From: Bacteroidales bacterium UBA5219
Lineage (GTDB): Bacteria; Bacteroidota; Bacteroidia; Bacteroidales; ML635J-15
Assembly: GCA_002412425.1 (NCBI GenBank)
Contig: DHVB01000021.1
Location: 72,007 to 136,006 of the forward strand
Reading direction: 5' to 3'
DNA: 64,000 nucleotides
Shown here one piece after another: positions 43,756 through 52,432 of this stretch. Within the stretch, counting starts at the first letter, position 1; each line of letters starts with the position of its first letter. The position numbers and the translations under genes are program-made. A model generated the notes under the pieces. The model saw only the letters and a list, made by a program, of their open reading frames with translations. It was not told the origin of the DNA and did no database searches.

Positions 43756-44781
43756 TCACCATCCTAACGCTTTAAGTTCTATTTCTTCGCCGTTTACAGG
43801 AATTAATAATTTTTTATTAGAATCTTCGTGCATATATCCAATTATGCTTACGTCTTGTACTCTTTCAATTTTTTCTTTTTCAGATAGTGGAACAGTGAAA
43901 AGCAATTCATAATCTTCGCCACCGTTTAGAGCAGGAATTAATGGTAATAATCTAAACATTTCGGCAGCTTGAGCAGTTTGTTGATTTATAGGAATTTTAT
44001 CTTCATAAATTACTGCTCCTAAATTAGACTGTTTGCACAAATGCAAAACTTCTGATGATAAACCGTCAGAAATGTCAATCATTGAGTTTGGTTTGATTCC
44101 AGCTTCTTTAAGTCTATTTATTATATCTCGTCTAGGTTCTGGTTTAAGTTGTCTTTCTATAATATAGTCGTAGCCTTGCAAATCGGGTTGTATTTGAGGG
44201 TCTTGCATAAAAACTTCTTTTTCTCTTTCTAAAATTTGTAAACCCATATAAGCAGCACCTAAGTCGCCACTTACACAAATTAAATCGTTTTTCTTAGCGG
44301 TTGAACGATAAACAATTTCGTCTTTTTTTGCTTCGCCAATAACGGTTATGTTTATAAATAATCCTGACAAAGAGCTTGTTGTGTCGCCACCAATTAACTC
44401 AACATCAAATCTTTCGCAAGCTAAATTAATTCCTTCGTAGAGTAAATCAAGAGCTTGAACCGAAAACTTTTTGCTAATTGCAATAGAAACAGTAATATAT
44501 TTTGGCTTTGCATTCATTGCGTATATGTCGCTCAAATTTACTGCCACAGCTTTATAACCCAAGTGTTTGAGTGGAGAATAAATTAAATCAAAATGGATAC
44601 CTTCGACCAATAAATCAGTTGCAACTAAAAAACAATTGTCTTTGCTTGCTTCAAAAACAGCAGCATCATCACCAATTCCTTTTACTAATTTTTTGTCGGT
44701 AATAGTAAAATTTTTGCTTAGCCTATCAATTAAGGCAAATTCGCCTAAATTTGAAATCTCGTTTAACTGGTTTTTTTTCAT
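43756..44781 (-). CDS. thiL: Thiamine-monophosphate kinase
   Basis: ThiL phosphorylates thiamine monophosphate to the active cofactor. The 341-residue protein shows the N-terminal KGIGDDAAVFE metal-binding motif, TDLLVEGIHFD, GGDTTSSLSGLFINITVIG and the later SMIDISDGLSSEVLHL and LNGGEDYELLFTVP, all in the usual order. The start is divergent from the tandem-repeat protein gene, about 97 bases apart. Confidence 0.95.
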   Translation of the reverse strand: MKKNQLNEISNLGEFALIDRLSKNFTITDKKLVKGIGDDAAVFEASKDNCFLVATDLLVEGIHFDLIYSPLKHLGYKAVAVNLSDIYAMNAKPKYITVSIAISKKFSVQALDLLYEGINLACERFDVELIGGDTTSSLSGLFINITVIGEAKKDEIVYRSTAKKNDLICVSGDLGAAYMGLQILEREKEVFMQDPQIQPDLQGYDYIIERQLKPEPRRDIINRLKEAGIKPNSMIDISDGLSSEVLHLCKQSNLGAVIYEDKIPINQQTAQAAEMFRLLPLIPALNGGEDYELLFTVPLSEKEKIERVQDVSIIGYMHEDSNKKLLIPVNGEEIELKALGW

Positions 44782-44819
44782 AAATTAATTTTTGGCAAGA
44801 TAATTGAAATTTATTTGTG

Positions 44820-44827
44820 CAAAAATA
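44820..44827 (-). promoter_or_regulatory. -7 promoter element before thiL
   Basis: On the minus strand this reads TATTTTTG, an exact TAnnTTTG match, 38 bases before the thiL start. No clear -33 element is seen. Confidence 0.4.
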
Positions 44828-44849
44828 TGAAAAGTGTATTAATTTTCGT

Positions 44850-44857
44850 TATTTTTG
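44850..44857 (+). promoter_or_regulatory. -7 promoter element before the tandem-repeat protein
   Basis: TATTTTTG matches TAnnTTTG exactly and lies 21 bases before the ATG at 44879. With the thiL element it forms a compact divergent promoter pair. Confidence 0.4.
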
Positions 44858-44878
44858 TTGAAAGTAAATATTATGATT

Positions 44879-45985
44879 ATGAAAAAATATAAAATCACTA
44901 AGATTTTACCCATATTAATCATTCTGTTTTGCTTTAAATTTCAAGTAAAAGCACAAAATATTTCGTTTTTTACTGATTATTTGAATAATGTTTTGGTTTT
45001 TGATAATGGAAATTTAAAGCAACTCGAACATTTGCCAGTAAAATCTTATGTGCTTGGGAATAATGCTTTCGCATACCAAGATAATGCAGGAAATTTTAAA
45101 GTTTATCACAATCATTTTTTGCATACCTTGAGTAGTTTTGTTAGCTCTTATACTGTAAGTGATAATTTAATTGCTTGGAAAATGAATACCCAACTAAAAG
45201 TTTTTGATAATTCATCATCTTTGACTTTGAGCATTGCAGCTACAGATTGCTTTGTGGGAGACGATATCGTTGTTTGGTTTGATGATACTCAAAAAAAATT
45301 AAAAGCATATTATGAAAAAGAAATTTACGAATTAGACGATGCTTTGGGAACAGGTACAATGAATGGAGTTTTTATGGGCGAAAATATTGTGGCATTTGTC
45401 GATTCTCATGGTTATTTGGGAGTGTTCTATGAAGGAGAAATAGAAAATTTAGGATATTACGATAGAATAAAATCTTTGAAAGTTGGAAGAGACATTATAG
45501 CTTTTGTAGAAGAACCTTTAAATAATTTTCAAGTTTATTATTTTGGCGATGTTTCTGATTTAGAAAGCTTTGAGCCAAAATCTTATAAAGTAGGAGATGC
45601 TTTTGTTGCTTATGTTGATGCTAATGATTATTTGAAAGTTTTTTACAATTATAAACATGAAACAATTTCCTTTGATAAGCCTAATTTTTATGAAGTAGCT
45701 GATGAGGTAATGGTTTTCGGACTTCAAAATTATTTTAAAGTTTGGTATAAAGGAAAAGTTTTCACACTTGATAGTCATATTCCACAAGATTATAAGATGA
45801 ACAATAATATAGTTGTGTGGATTGACCCTCTGGGAAATTTAAAACTCTTTGATGGAGAAAAAGTTGAAACTATTTCTTACGAAACAATTGATGAATTTGA
45901 AATTCATGGCTCTTGCGTAAAATATAAATTTGGAGTTAATTCCGAAAATATTTACTCAAATGGCAAGACCTATAAAAATGATTAA
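44879..45985 (+). CDS. Secreted protein of about ten tandem beta-rich repeats
   Basis: From the ATG at 44879 (an upstream TTG frame is less likely) the product is 368 residues with a signal peptide (1-26, KAQ). The rest is built from about ten repeats of 33-40 residues, each opening with a pattern like VGDxIVAFVDxxGxLKVFY and closing with a short acidic/aromatic linker: VGDDIVVWFDD, MGENIVAFVDS, VGRDIIAFVEE, VGDAFVAYVDA, VADEVMVFGLQ and MNNNIVVWIDP mark six starts. This suggests a beta-propeller or solenoid. I know of no named function. It has no lipobox or T9SS domain. QueG follows after two bases. Confidence 0.8.
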   Translation: MKKYKITKILPILIILFCFKFQVKAQNISFFTDYLNNVLVFDNGNLKQLEHLPVKSYVLGNNAFAYQDNAGNFKVYHNHFLHTLSSFVSSYTVSDNLIAWKMNTQLKVFDNSSSLTLSIAATDCFVGDDIVVWFDDTQKKLKAYYEKEIYELDDALGTGTMNGVFMGENIVAFVDSHGYLGVFYEGEIENLGYYDRIKSLKVGRDIIAFVEEPLNNFQVYYFGDVSDLESFEPKSYKVGDAFVAYVDANDYLKVFYNYKHETISFDKPNFYEVADEVMVFGLQNYFKVWYKGKVFTLDSHIPQDYKMNNNIVVWIDPLGNLKLFDGEKVETISYETIDEFEIHGSCVKYKFGVNSENIYSNGKTYKND

Positions 45986-45987
45986 TC

Positions 45988-46908
45988 TTGAAAATTCCTG
46001 CCGAAAAAATTAAAAATCTTGCAAAAGAAATAGGCTTTAGCGATTGTGGAATAACTAATATATTAGTTGAACAAGAAGTTAAGAAATTTTATAAAAACTG
46101 GATTGAAAATAATTTTAATGCAGAAATGAAATTTCTAGAAAATGAATTTGAAAAAAGATTTGAACCAAAATTAGTTTTCCCAAAAGCAAAATCAGTTATT
46201 GTTTTCATTATTAATTATTATTATAAAGATTATTCTTCAGAAGAATATAAAATTTCAAAATACGCACAAGGTTCTGATTATCATTCTGTTGTAAAAGATA
46301 GGTTGAGGCAGTTTTCAGAAATTTTAAAACAGGAATATTTAGATTTTGAGTCTTATGAGTTTTGTGATACAGCTCCAGTTTTTGAAAAATATTTTGCAAG
46401 TCAAGCAGGTTTGGGTTTTATTGGGAAAAATCGCTGTTTAATAAGTCCTAAATTTGGTTCTTGGGTTTTTATTGGAGGAATATTTTGTAATGCAGAAATA
46501 GAAACCGACAGCAAACTTGATATTTATTGCGGAGATTGTGATATTTGTATAAAGTCTTGTCCAACAGGAGCTTTAAGCTCAAAGGGTTTAGATGCTGACA
46601 AATGTATTTCTTATCATACAATAGAAAATAAAAATGAAGTTCCCGAAAACATAAGAAAAAAGATTACAAATCAATTGTTTGGTTGCGATATATGTCAAGA
46701 TTCTTGTCCGTATAATAAAAATCCTATACAAACATCTTGTGTGGAATTTTTACCACAAGAAAAAGTTTATAATCTTGATTTTGAGGAACTTGCAAATATT
46801 TCTAACAAGGAATTTTCAAGGCTGTTTAAAAATACTTCACTTTTAAGAGCTGGAAGAAAAAAGATAATTATTAATTTTGAAAACATAAATTATAATAGAA
46901 ACAAATAG
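45988..46908 (+). CDS. queG: Epoxyqueuosine reductase
   Basis: QueG reduces epoxyqueuosine to queuosine in tRNA using cobalamin and two [4Fe-4S] clusters. The 306-residue product shows the N-terminal cobalamin-binding domain with GLGFIGKNRCLISPKFGSW, then the ferredoxin pair CGDCDICIKSCPTGAL and CDICQDSCPYN. The HEAT-like C-terminal extension of some homologues is absent, as in most Bacteroidota. A TTG start two bases after the previous stop is used; no ATG is suitable. Confidence 0.92.
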   Translation: MKIPAEKIKNLAKEIGFSDCGITNILVEQEVKKFYKNWIENNFNAEMKFLENEFEKRFEPKLVFPKAKSVIVFIINYYYKDYSSEEYKISKYAQGSDYHSVVKDRLRQFSEILKQEYLDFESYEFCDTAPVFEKYFASQAGLGFIGKNRCLISPKFGSWVFIGGIFCNAEIETDSKLDIYCGDCDICIKSCPTGALSSKGLDADKCISYHTIENKNEVPENIRKKITNQLFGCDICQDSCPYNKNPIQTSCVEFLPQEKVYNLDFEELANISNKEFSRLFKNTSLLRAGRKKIIINFENINYNRNK

Positions 46909-46950
46909 TTTTATTAGTTTTGCAGAATAATTTTTAAAAATTGTAAAAAT

Positions 46951-47559
46951 ATGTTTTCAGGAATAGTTGAAGAAACAGGAAAAGTAGTTAAGATAGAAAA
47001 AGACCAAGGTAATTTTCATTTTTTCTTAACATGTTCGTTTGCAGACAAACTAAAAGTTGACCAAAGTCTTGCACACAATGGCGTTTGTCTTACAGTTGTT
47101 AATGTTGACAAAGCAAATAAAATTTATCAAGTTACTGCCATTCAAGAAACTCTTGATAAATCAAATTTAGGACTTTTAAAAGTAGGCGACGAAGTAAATC
47201 TAGAACGTAGCATGAGTATGGACAAGTTGTTAGACGGACATTTAGTTCAAGGACATGTTGACCAAACCGCTGAGTGTGTGAAAGTTGAAGAATCTGATGG
47301 TTCTTGGTATTTTACTTTTAAATACGACAAGTCGAGAGGTAATATTACAGTAGAAAAAGGCTCTATCTCTGTTGATGGTGTTAGCTTAACAGTCGTAAAT
47401 TCAAGAGATGATAGATTTTCGGTAGCAATAATTCCTTTTACTTACGAAGTAACAAATTTTCATAACTACAAAGTAGGTACAATTGTAAATTTAGAATTTG
47501 ATATTATTGGAAAATATATTCAAAAAATAATGGCTGGCTACCTCGAAAATAAAGCCTAG
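46951..47559 (+). CDS. ribE: Riboflavin synthase alpha chain
   Basis: The enzyme dismutates two 6,7-dimethyl-8-ribityllumazine molecules to riboflavin. The 202-residue product has two lumazine-binding repeats: MFSGIVEETGKVV and the catalytic-region NGVCLTVVN in the first, then GHVDQTAECV and GVSLTVVNS in the second. The length is typical. It supplies the substrate for RibF (37078). No FMN riboswitch fits the 42-base gap upstream. Confidence 0.96.
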   Translation: MFSGIVEETGKVVKIEKDQGNFHFFLTCSFADKLKVDQSLAHNGVCLTVVNVDKANKIYQVTAIQETLDKSNLGLLKVGDEVNLERSMSMDKLLDGHLVQGHVDQTAECVKVEESDGSWYFTFKYDKSRGNITVEKGSISVDGVSLTVVNSRDDRFSVAIIPFTYEVTNFHNYKVGTIVNLEFDIIGKYIQKIMAGYLENKA

Positions 47560-47581
47560 TTTTTTATTCAACATACAAAGA

Positions 47582-48901
47582 TTGAATATAATAAAACATA
47601 TTACTAATGTTCGTGCATTACAAGCCTTTCAACTAATTAGGTTTGTAGTATTATTTTTGATTAATATAATTTTTTCAAAAAGTAATTTAAAACTCGGAGA
47701 AATTGGTACATACGAAACATTTTTGCTAATAGCTGGAGGTGTAAGTTTTTTCTGGATTGGTGGAATGATACAATCTTTGTTAGGAGTTTATAACAATAGC
47801 GAAACTTTTGGCAAATCCGAGAAAAATTCAATATTTTTTAATATTACATTGGTTTTTCTTTTCTTAAGCATACTTTCTGCAATATTAGTATTTTTTAGTC
47901 AAGATTTTATTTCCAAATTATTTAGTTTAAATGGACATAACATTCCATATATGAAAATTCTTTTCATGTATATTGTTTTGTCTGGTCCTGTCAATTTAGT
48001 TGAATATTTTTATCTATTAATTAATAAACCTATACATATTATAGTCTATGGATTGTCAACTTTTGCTTTGCAATTGGTTTGTGTAACTCTCCCTATACTT
48101 TTGGGATACGACTTGGGCTATGGCTTGTATGGTTTGCTTTTTGTAAATATTTTGCGTTTTGGAATTTTGCTAATCATAGTATATAAATATTCAGAACTTA
48201 AATTTTCCAAAGATTTTTTAAAAGAGTTTTTAAAATTATCAGCACCTTTAATTTTGGGGATATTATTGAGTGGCTCTGCTCAGTACATTGATGCTTTTTT
48301 GGTTTCTTATAAATTTGATGAAGCAAAACTTGCGGTGTTTAGATATGGTGCAAAAGAATTTCCAATTTTTGTTTTGCTAATATATGCTTATAGTAATGCA
48401 ATGACACCAAAGTTTGCAAACAAAGACAATCTTCAAAGTGCTTTACTAGAGTTAAAACAAGAAGGTAAAAAATTGATGTCGTGGATTTATCCATCTTCTA
48501 TATTGTTGATTTTAACTAGCAAGTTTTTATATCCTATTGTTTTTAATCCTAACTTTGCCGAAAGTGCAGTAGTTTTCAATGTTTATTTGATGATTATTGT
48601 TATTAGGTTTTTGTTTACAAGACCTATTGTGATTGGATTTAAAGAAACAAAAGTGATTTTTTGGTCTTCTTTTTTCGAGATTATCCTTAATGTAACTCTA
48701 AGCTTGATTTTAATTAATGTATGGGGAATTGTAGGTGTTGCTGTTGCTACTTTGATTTCTTATATCTTTGAAAGTTTATATTTGATAATTTATTTAAAAC
48801 GAAAACATAATATTTTGCCAAATTCTTATTTGTCGGTAAAACAATATTTGTTTTGGACAAGCTTATTGATTATTGCATTTGTTTTTAGCTTTTATATATA
48901 A
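47582..48901 (+). CDS. Polysaccharide flippase-like (MOP superfamily) membrane protein
   Basis: The 439-residue product has about twelve hydrophobic segments and the layout of Wzx-type polysaccharide or lipid-linked oligosaccharide flippases, with an N-terminal amphipathic helix and LGEIGTYETFLLIAGGVSFFWIGG. These proteins move lipid-carrier-linked sugars across the inner membrane. No polysaccharide cluster surrounds it; only the glycosyltransferase at 62872 could be related. A TTG start 22 bases after ribE is used. The substrate is unknown. Confidence 0.8.
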   Translation: MNIIKHITNVRALQAFQLIRFVVLFLINIIFSKSNLKLGEIGTYETFLLIAGGVSFFWIGGMIQSLLGVYNNSETFGKSEKNSIFFNITLVFLFLSILSAILVFFSQDFISKLFSLNGHNIPYMKILFMYIVLSGPVNLVEYFYLLINKPIHIIVYGLSTFALQLVCVTLPILLGYDLGYGLYGLLFVNILRFGILLIIVYKYSELKFSKDFLKEFLKLSAPLILGILLSGSAQYIDAFLVSYKFDEAKLAVFRYGAKEFPIFVLLIYAYSNAMTPKFANKDNLQSALLELKQEGKKLMSWIYPSSILLILTSKFLYPIVFNPNFAESAVVFNVYLMIIVIRFLFTRPIVIGFKETKVIFWSSFFEIILNVTLSLILINVWGIVGVAVATLISYIFESLYLIIYLKRKHNILPNSYLSVKQYLFWTSLLIIAFVFSFYI

Positions 48902-48912
48902 TTTTCGAGGTT

Positions 48913-50541
48913 TTATTTTTCTATCAATTTTCTATTGTTTCTAATTACATTCATCACAGTATCAATCACAGGGTCTATTGTATTTGAAATTTCATAAAAA
49001 GACGAATCTCCTAAAATTTGTCGTGCAATATATGCGTAAAGATTGTTTTCAATATATTTTCCAGAAATTCTAATGTCTCTTTGTGAAACAGTGATATTGT
49101 TTTCACTAAGGTAGTTGTAAAATTTTTGCAAAACAGCATCTTTTTTAAGAAATCTTAGTAATTCATTTGTAGATTTAATTTTTTCTAATCGGCTTCTATT
49201 TTCTTCTACATATTCTATAGAAAATATATAGTCTAAATTATTTCTACTAATTTTGCCATAAGCGTCAGTATATCCAGATGTGTCAATTGGTACAAAAATA
49301 TCTGGCATTATACCTCCACTACCAAAAACTGGTCTTTTATTTTTTGTGTAAAAAATTAGCGAATCGTTAAGTTTAATGCTGTCTTTATCTAAAAATTCAC
49401 CATTTAAGAATCTATTATAAACTTCAAGGTTGTATTCGTCAGCACCATGTTCGTAAGGCTTTTGAATGCAACGTCCTGAAGGAGTAAAATATCTTGCAGT
49501 TGTTAGTCTAATAACAGAACCGTCATTAAAAGTTGTAGCTTCTTGCACTAATCCTTTTCCATATGAGCGTCTGCCAATTATAAAACCTCTATCATTATCT
49601 TGAATTGCACCAGCTACAATTTCAGATGCAGATGCAGAAAATTCATTTATAAGTACAATTATTTCCATATTTTGGCAATAATTGCGTTTACTAGTTGATT
49701 TTACAAATTGTTTTTGTCTTGCTCTACCTTCTGTATAAACAAGGTCGATGTCTTTAGGGAAAAATTCATCTAAAATATCTGTTGCTGCTGTTAGGTATCC
49801 ACCCGAATTGTCTCTAAGGTCTAAAACAATTGTGTCAAGACCAGTTTTTTGAAGAGTAAACATTGCATCAACAAATTGAGAGTGAGTGTTAGCAGCAAAG
49901 TATGCGATTTTTAAGTAAGCCGTTTTTGGAGCTAATTTGTAAGCAGCATCAACACTGTAAAGAGGAATTTTATCTCTAATAATTGAAAAATTTAAAAGGC
50001 GTTTACTGTTTTTTCGTAAAATTTTGAGATCTACATTTGTTTTAGCAGGACCTTTTAACATTTTTATTACCTCTTCGTTTTTAATACCAACACCAGCAAT
50101 TTTGGTAGAGTCAACAAAAATTATTTTGTCACCAGCTTTGAGACCTGCCTTTTCAGAAGGACCGTTTTTAATTACATTTACAACTAAAAGTGTATCTTTG
50201 AACATATTGAATTGTATTCCTATTCCCTCAAAGTCTCCAGAAAGTTCTTCCTGCATGCTTTTTGCGTCTTCTGCGGTAATATATATGCTGTGTGGGTCTA
50301 AGGATTCTAATATTTTTGGTATTGCTAGTTCAATTAATTCATTATTTGATATGCTGTCAACATATTCGCTAGCAATAAAGTCTAATAATAAACTTAACTT
50401 ATCTATTCTTTTTGGTACTAGTAAGCTAGAGTTTTTGTTGTTTGCACTAAAAAAGTCGGCTACAAAAATTCCGAACAAAATAGATGCTGCTATAATGAGA
50501 GGTAGTAAGCTAGAAATTTTAGAATTGTTAAAATTACTCAT
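48913..50541 (-). CDS. S41-family C-terminal processing protease
   Basis: The 542-residue protein has an N-terminal membrane anchor or signal (11-31), a PDZ domain (about 98-178, LKAGDKIIFVDS) and the S41 peptidase domain. The catalytic serine lies in the FSASASE motif (301-307) and the lysine is K329 in GKGLVQEA. Such proteases degrade or trim periplasmic proteins from their C-termini. The start overlaps the end of the dCMP deaminase gene by eight bases. A C-terminal region of about 140 residues after the protease core is usual in the Bacteroidota form. Confidence 0.93.
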   Translation of the reverse strand: MSNFNNSKISSLLPLIIAASILFGIFVADFFSANNKNSSLLVPKRIDKLSLLLDFIASEYVDSISNNELIELAIPKILESLDPHSIYITAEDAKSMQEELSGDFEGIGIQFNMFKDTLLVVNVIKNGPSEKAGLKAGDKIIFVDSTKIAGVGIKNEEVIKMLKGPAKTNVDLKILRKNSKRLLNFSIIRDKIPLYSVDAAYKLAPKTAYLKIAYFAANTHSQFVDAMFTLQKTGLDTIVLDLRDNSGGYLTAATDILDEFFPKDIDLVYTEGRARQKQFVKSTSKRNYCQNMEIIVLINEFSASASEIVAGAIQDNDRGFIIGRRSYGKGLVQEATTFNDGSVIRLTTARYFTPSGRCIQKPYEHGADEYNLEVYNRFLNGEFLDKDSIKLNDSLIFYTKNKRPVFGSGGIMPDIFVPIDTSGYTDAYGKISRNNLDYIFSIEYVEENRSRLEKIKSTNELLRFLKKDAVLQKFYNYLSENNITVSQRDIRISGKYIENNLYAYIARQILGDSSFYEISNTIDPVIDTVMNVIRNNRKLIEK

Positions 50542-50974
50542 TGTCTTTAAAGTTTATAACTTCAATGTTTGCTCTTTTTAAAAGTTTGTGTCCATCATCG
50601 TTACGATAATCGTCTAAATAAACAACTCTTTTAATACCCGCTTGTATTATTAGTTTAGCACATTCTATGCAAGGCGAAGTAGTTGCATAAAGTGTTGCTC
50701 CAAGACTATTGTTTCCAGATTTTGCAACTTTAGTTATTGCATTTGCTTCGGCGTGCAAAACATAGGCTTTAGTTTTGTCGTTTTCATCTTCACACTCGTT
50801 TTCAAAACCTTCAGGTGTTCCATTAAATCCGTCTGATATTATCATTTTGTCTTTAACAATAAGAGCGCCTACTTGTCTTCGTTTGCAGTATGAGTTTTTT
50901 GCCCAAATTGCAGCCATTTCGAGGTAATGTTTGTCAAATTGATTTTGTTTTTGTGTGCTTACGAGTTTATTCAT
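50534..50974 (-). CDS. Deoxycytidylate deaminase
   Basis: The zinc enzyme turns dCMP into dUMP, the precursor for thymidylate. The 146-residue product has the deaminase motifs HAEANAI (His74, Glu76) and SPCIECAKLI (Cys102, Cys105), the nucleotide-binding GFNGTPEGFEN near residue 49, and the family's extra zinc-site-like cysteines (C30, C61). ComEB is the same family. It lies between the tRNA-Leu terminator and the S41 protease gene. Confidence 0.92.
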   Translation of the reverse strand: MNKLVSTQKQNQFDKHYLEMAAIWAKNSYCKRRQVGALIVKDKMIISDGFNGTPEGFENECEDENDKTKAYVLHAEANAITKVAKSGNNSLGATLYATTSPCIECAKLIIQAGIKRVVYLDDYRNDDGHKLLKRANIEVINFKDNE

Positions 50975-50983
50975 AGTTTACAT

Positions 50984-51012
50984 TTTTTAAAAAAGCCCTC
51001 TTTGTTGAGGGC
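50984..51012 (-). terminator. Rho-independent terminator after tRNA-Leu
   Basis: On the minus strand GCCCTC (51012-51007), a six-base loop AACAAA and GAGGGC (51000-50995) are followed by TTTTTT. It lies three bases after the tRNA 3' end. Confidence 0.85.
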
Positions 51013-51014
51013 AG

Positions 51015-51098
51015 TACCCGGGGCCGGGGTCGAACCGGCACTCCAGGGAAGGAACTGGTGTTTGAGACCAGCGCGTCTACCGATTCCGCCACCCGGGC
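51015..51098 (-). tRNA. tRNA-Leu (anticodon CAA)
   Basis: The 84-base gene folds into a full cloverleaf with a long variable arm as expected for leucine tRNA. The acceptor is GCCCGGG paired with CCCGGGT (one G-U pair at the end), the anticodon stem CTGGT/ACCAG encloses CTCAAAC giving anticodon CAA, and the T-loop TTCGACC is normal. CCA is not encoded. A consensus promoter lies directly upstream and a terminator downstream. Confidence 0.95.
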
Positions 51099-51107
51099 AA
51101 TTCGGAG

Positions 51108-51138
51108 CAAAAATAATACCTTATTTTTAAATTACAAA
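51108..51138 (-). promoter_or_regulatory. Consensus promoter of tRNA-Leu
   Basis: On the minus strand TTTG (51138-51135), a 19-base spacer and TATTTTTG (51115-51108) match the Bacteroidota primary promoter perfectly. The tRNA begins ten bases further on. Confidence 0.8.
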
Positions 51139-51150
51139 TAATTATTTTTA

Positions 51151-52353
51151 CTATTTTTTAAATACTTGCACAGCACGTTCAAAAATACCGTGTACATATG
51201 CTATTAACATACCATAATTTGTTACTGGAATTTTGGCATCTACTGCTGGTTTTAGCCTATTTTGAACTTGCTTTTTTGTTAACACACATCCACCACATTG
51301 TATAACTAAAGCATAATTTTGAATTGCTTCAGGAATATTGTCTAAACCACTAACAACAGTAAAGTTTAATTCCTTTTTTGTGTAATTTCTTAATAAAGTT
51401 GGAATTTTCTTTCGTCCTATATCATCGCAAGAAACATGATGACTACAAGATTCTAAAATTAAAATATTGTCTCCGTCTTTTAAGTTTTCAATATGTGGTG
51501 TGCCTTCAATATATGCCTGAAAATCACCTTTTTGTCTAGCTAAAACAATTGAAAAACTAGTTAATAGAATACTTTTATCTATTAGTTTGCTAACTGTGTC
51601 AAAAATTTGAGAATCAGTAATAACTAAGTTGGGCTTTACTTTTGATTTTTCTAAAAAATCTTTTATTTCATCTTGCTTTAAAATAATTGATATAGCATCA
51701 TTGTCTAAAACATCGCGAATAGTTTGAACTTGAGGTAAAATTAATCGCCCAGCAGGTGTGCCAGCATCAATTGTGCTTACTAATAAAATTAAATCCCCTT
51801 TTTTTATAATATCGCCTAAAAGAGTATCAGTTTTTAAAGATAAATCAGGAATTGTTGATTTTATAAGTTCAAAAATTTCATCTCTTTTTGTCAAATCTTT
51901 TATTGAAAAATCAATAATGTTTTTTGTGAAATTGTTTTTTAATTTTTGTTCTAAATCTGTATTAAGTGATTGTATGTCAGATTTGCTGTGCAGTAAAATA
52001 TATGGCAGTTTTGCATTATTAAAGTTGTTTATTAAACTTTCTTCGTATTTGCCAAAAGTATTAGAATCAAATACCAAAATTGCTAAGTCAACTTTATCAG
52101 TTGTATCTAAAGTTTTTTTTGTTCTTAAATCTCCAATTTCGCCAGCATCATCAATTCCAGCCGTGTCAATAAAAATTGCTGGACCAAATCCTGTAATTTC
52201 AAAACTTCGTTTTACTGGATCGGTGGTTGTACCCGGTAAATCTGCAACAATAGAAATGTTTTGCCCAGATAAAAAATTTATTAAAGCGCTTTTACCTACA
52301 TTTCTACGTCCATATATTCCTATGTGTATTTTATTCTCTTTCCCTAAAGCCAT
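51151..52353 (-). CDS. hydF: [FeFe]-hydrogenase maturation GTPase HydF
   Basis: HydF is the scaffold on which the di-iron part of the H-cluster is assembled before transfer to [FeFe] hydrogenase. The 400 residues have the N-terminal G domain (GRRNVGKSALI 15-25, PGTTTDPVKRSFE, DTAGIDDAGEIG), a dimerisation domain, and the cluster domain with Cys303-S-His305, Cys353 and Cys356 (QCGGC). The family motif before the last pair is usually HCxxC; here glutamine replaces that histidine. HydE, HydG and the hydrogenase are not in this window. Its presence points to hydrogen metabolism and anaerobic growth. tRNA-Leu follows on the same strand. Confidence 0.93.
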   Translation of the reverse strand: MALGKENKIHIGIYGRRNVGKSALINFLSGQNISIVADLPGTTTDPVKRSFEITGFGPAIFIDTAGIDDAGEIGDLRTKKTLDTTDKVDLAILVFDSNTFGKYEESLINNFNNAKLPYILLHSKSDIQSLNTDLEQKLKNNFTKNIIDFSIKDLTKRDEIFELIKSTIPDLSLKTDTLLGDIIKKGDLILLVSTIDAGTPAGRLILPQVQTIRDVLDNDAISIILKQDEIKDFLEKSKVKPNLVITDSQIFDTVSKLIDKSILLTSFSIVLARQKGDFQAYIEGTPHIENLKDGDNILILESCSHHVSCDDIGRKKIPTLLRNYTKKELNFTVVSGLDNIPEAIQNYALVIQCGGCVLTKKQVQNRLKPAVDAKIPVTNYGMLIAYVHGIFERAVQVFKK

Positions 52354-52432
52354 GTTTATAATTTTTTTTAAAAATTTAGTTTAAGTATTTTGTCTTTTAA
52401 CAAATTAAAATTAAGTTTGTTAAAAATATTTT

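Noticed and set aside
46909..46950. FMN riboswitch upstream of ribE
   Set aside because: The 42-base gap is far too short for an RFN element and no conserved pairing is seen.
50024..50581. 185-codon plus-strand open frame opposite the S41 protease
   Set aside because: It is the antisense shadow of a clear protease gene, with low-complexity hydrophobic sequence and no domain.
51758..52384. 208-codon plus-strand open frame opposite hydF
   Set aside because: Composition (many Ser, Lys, Phe and Ile) is that of an antisense shadow. The HydF frame has all family motifs.
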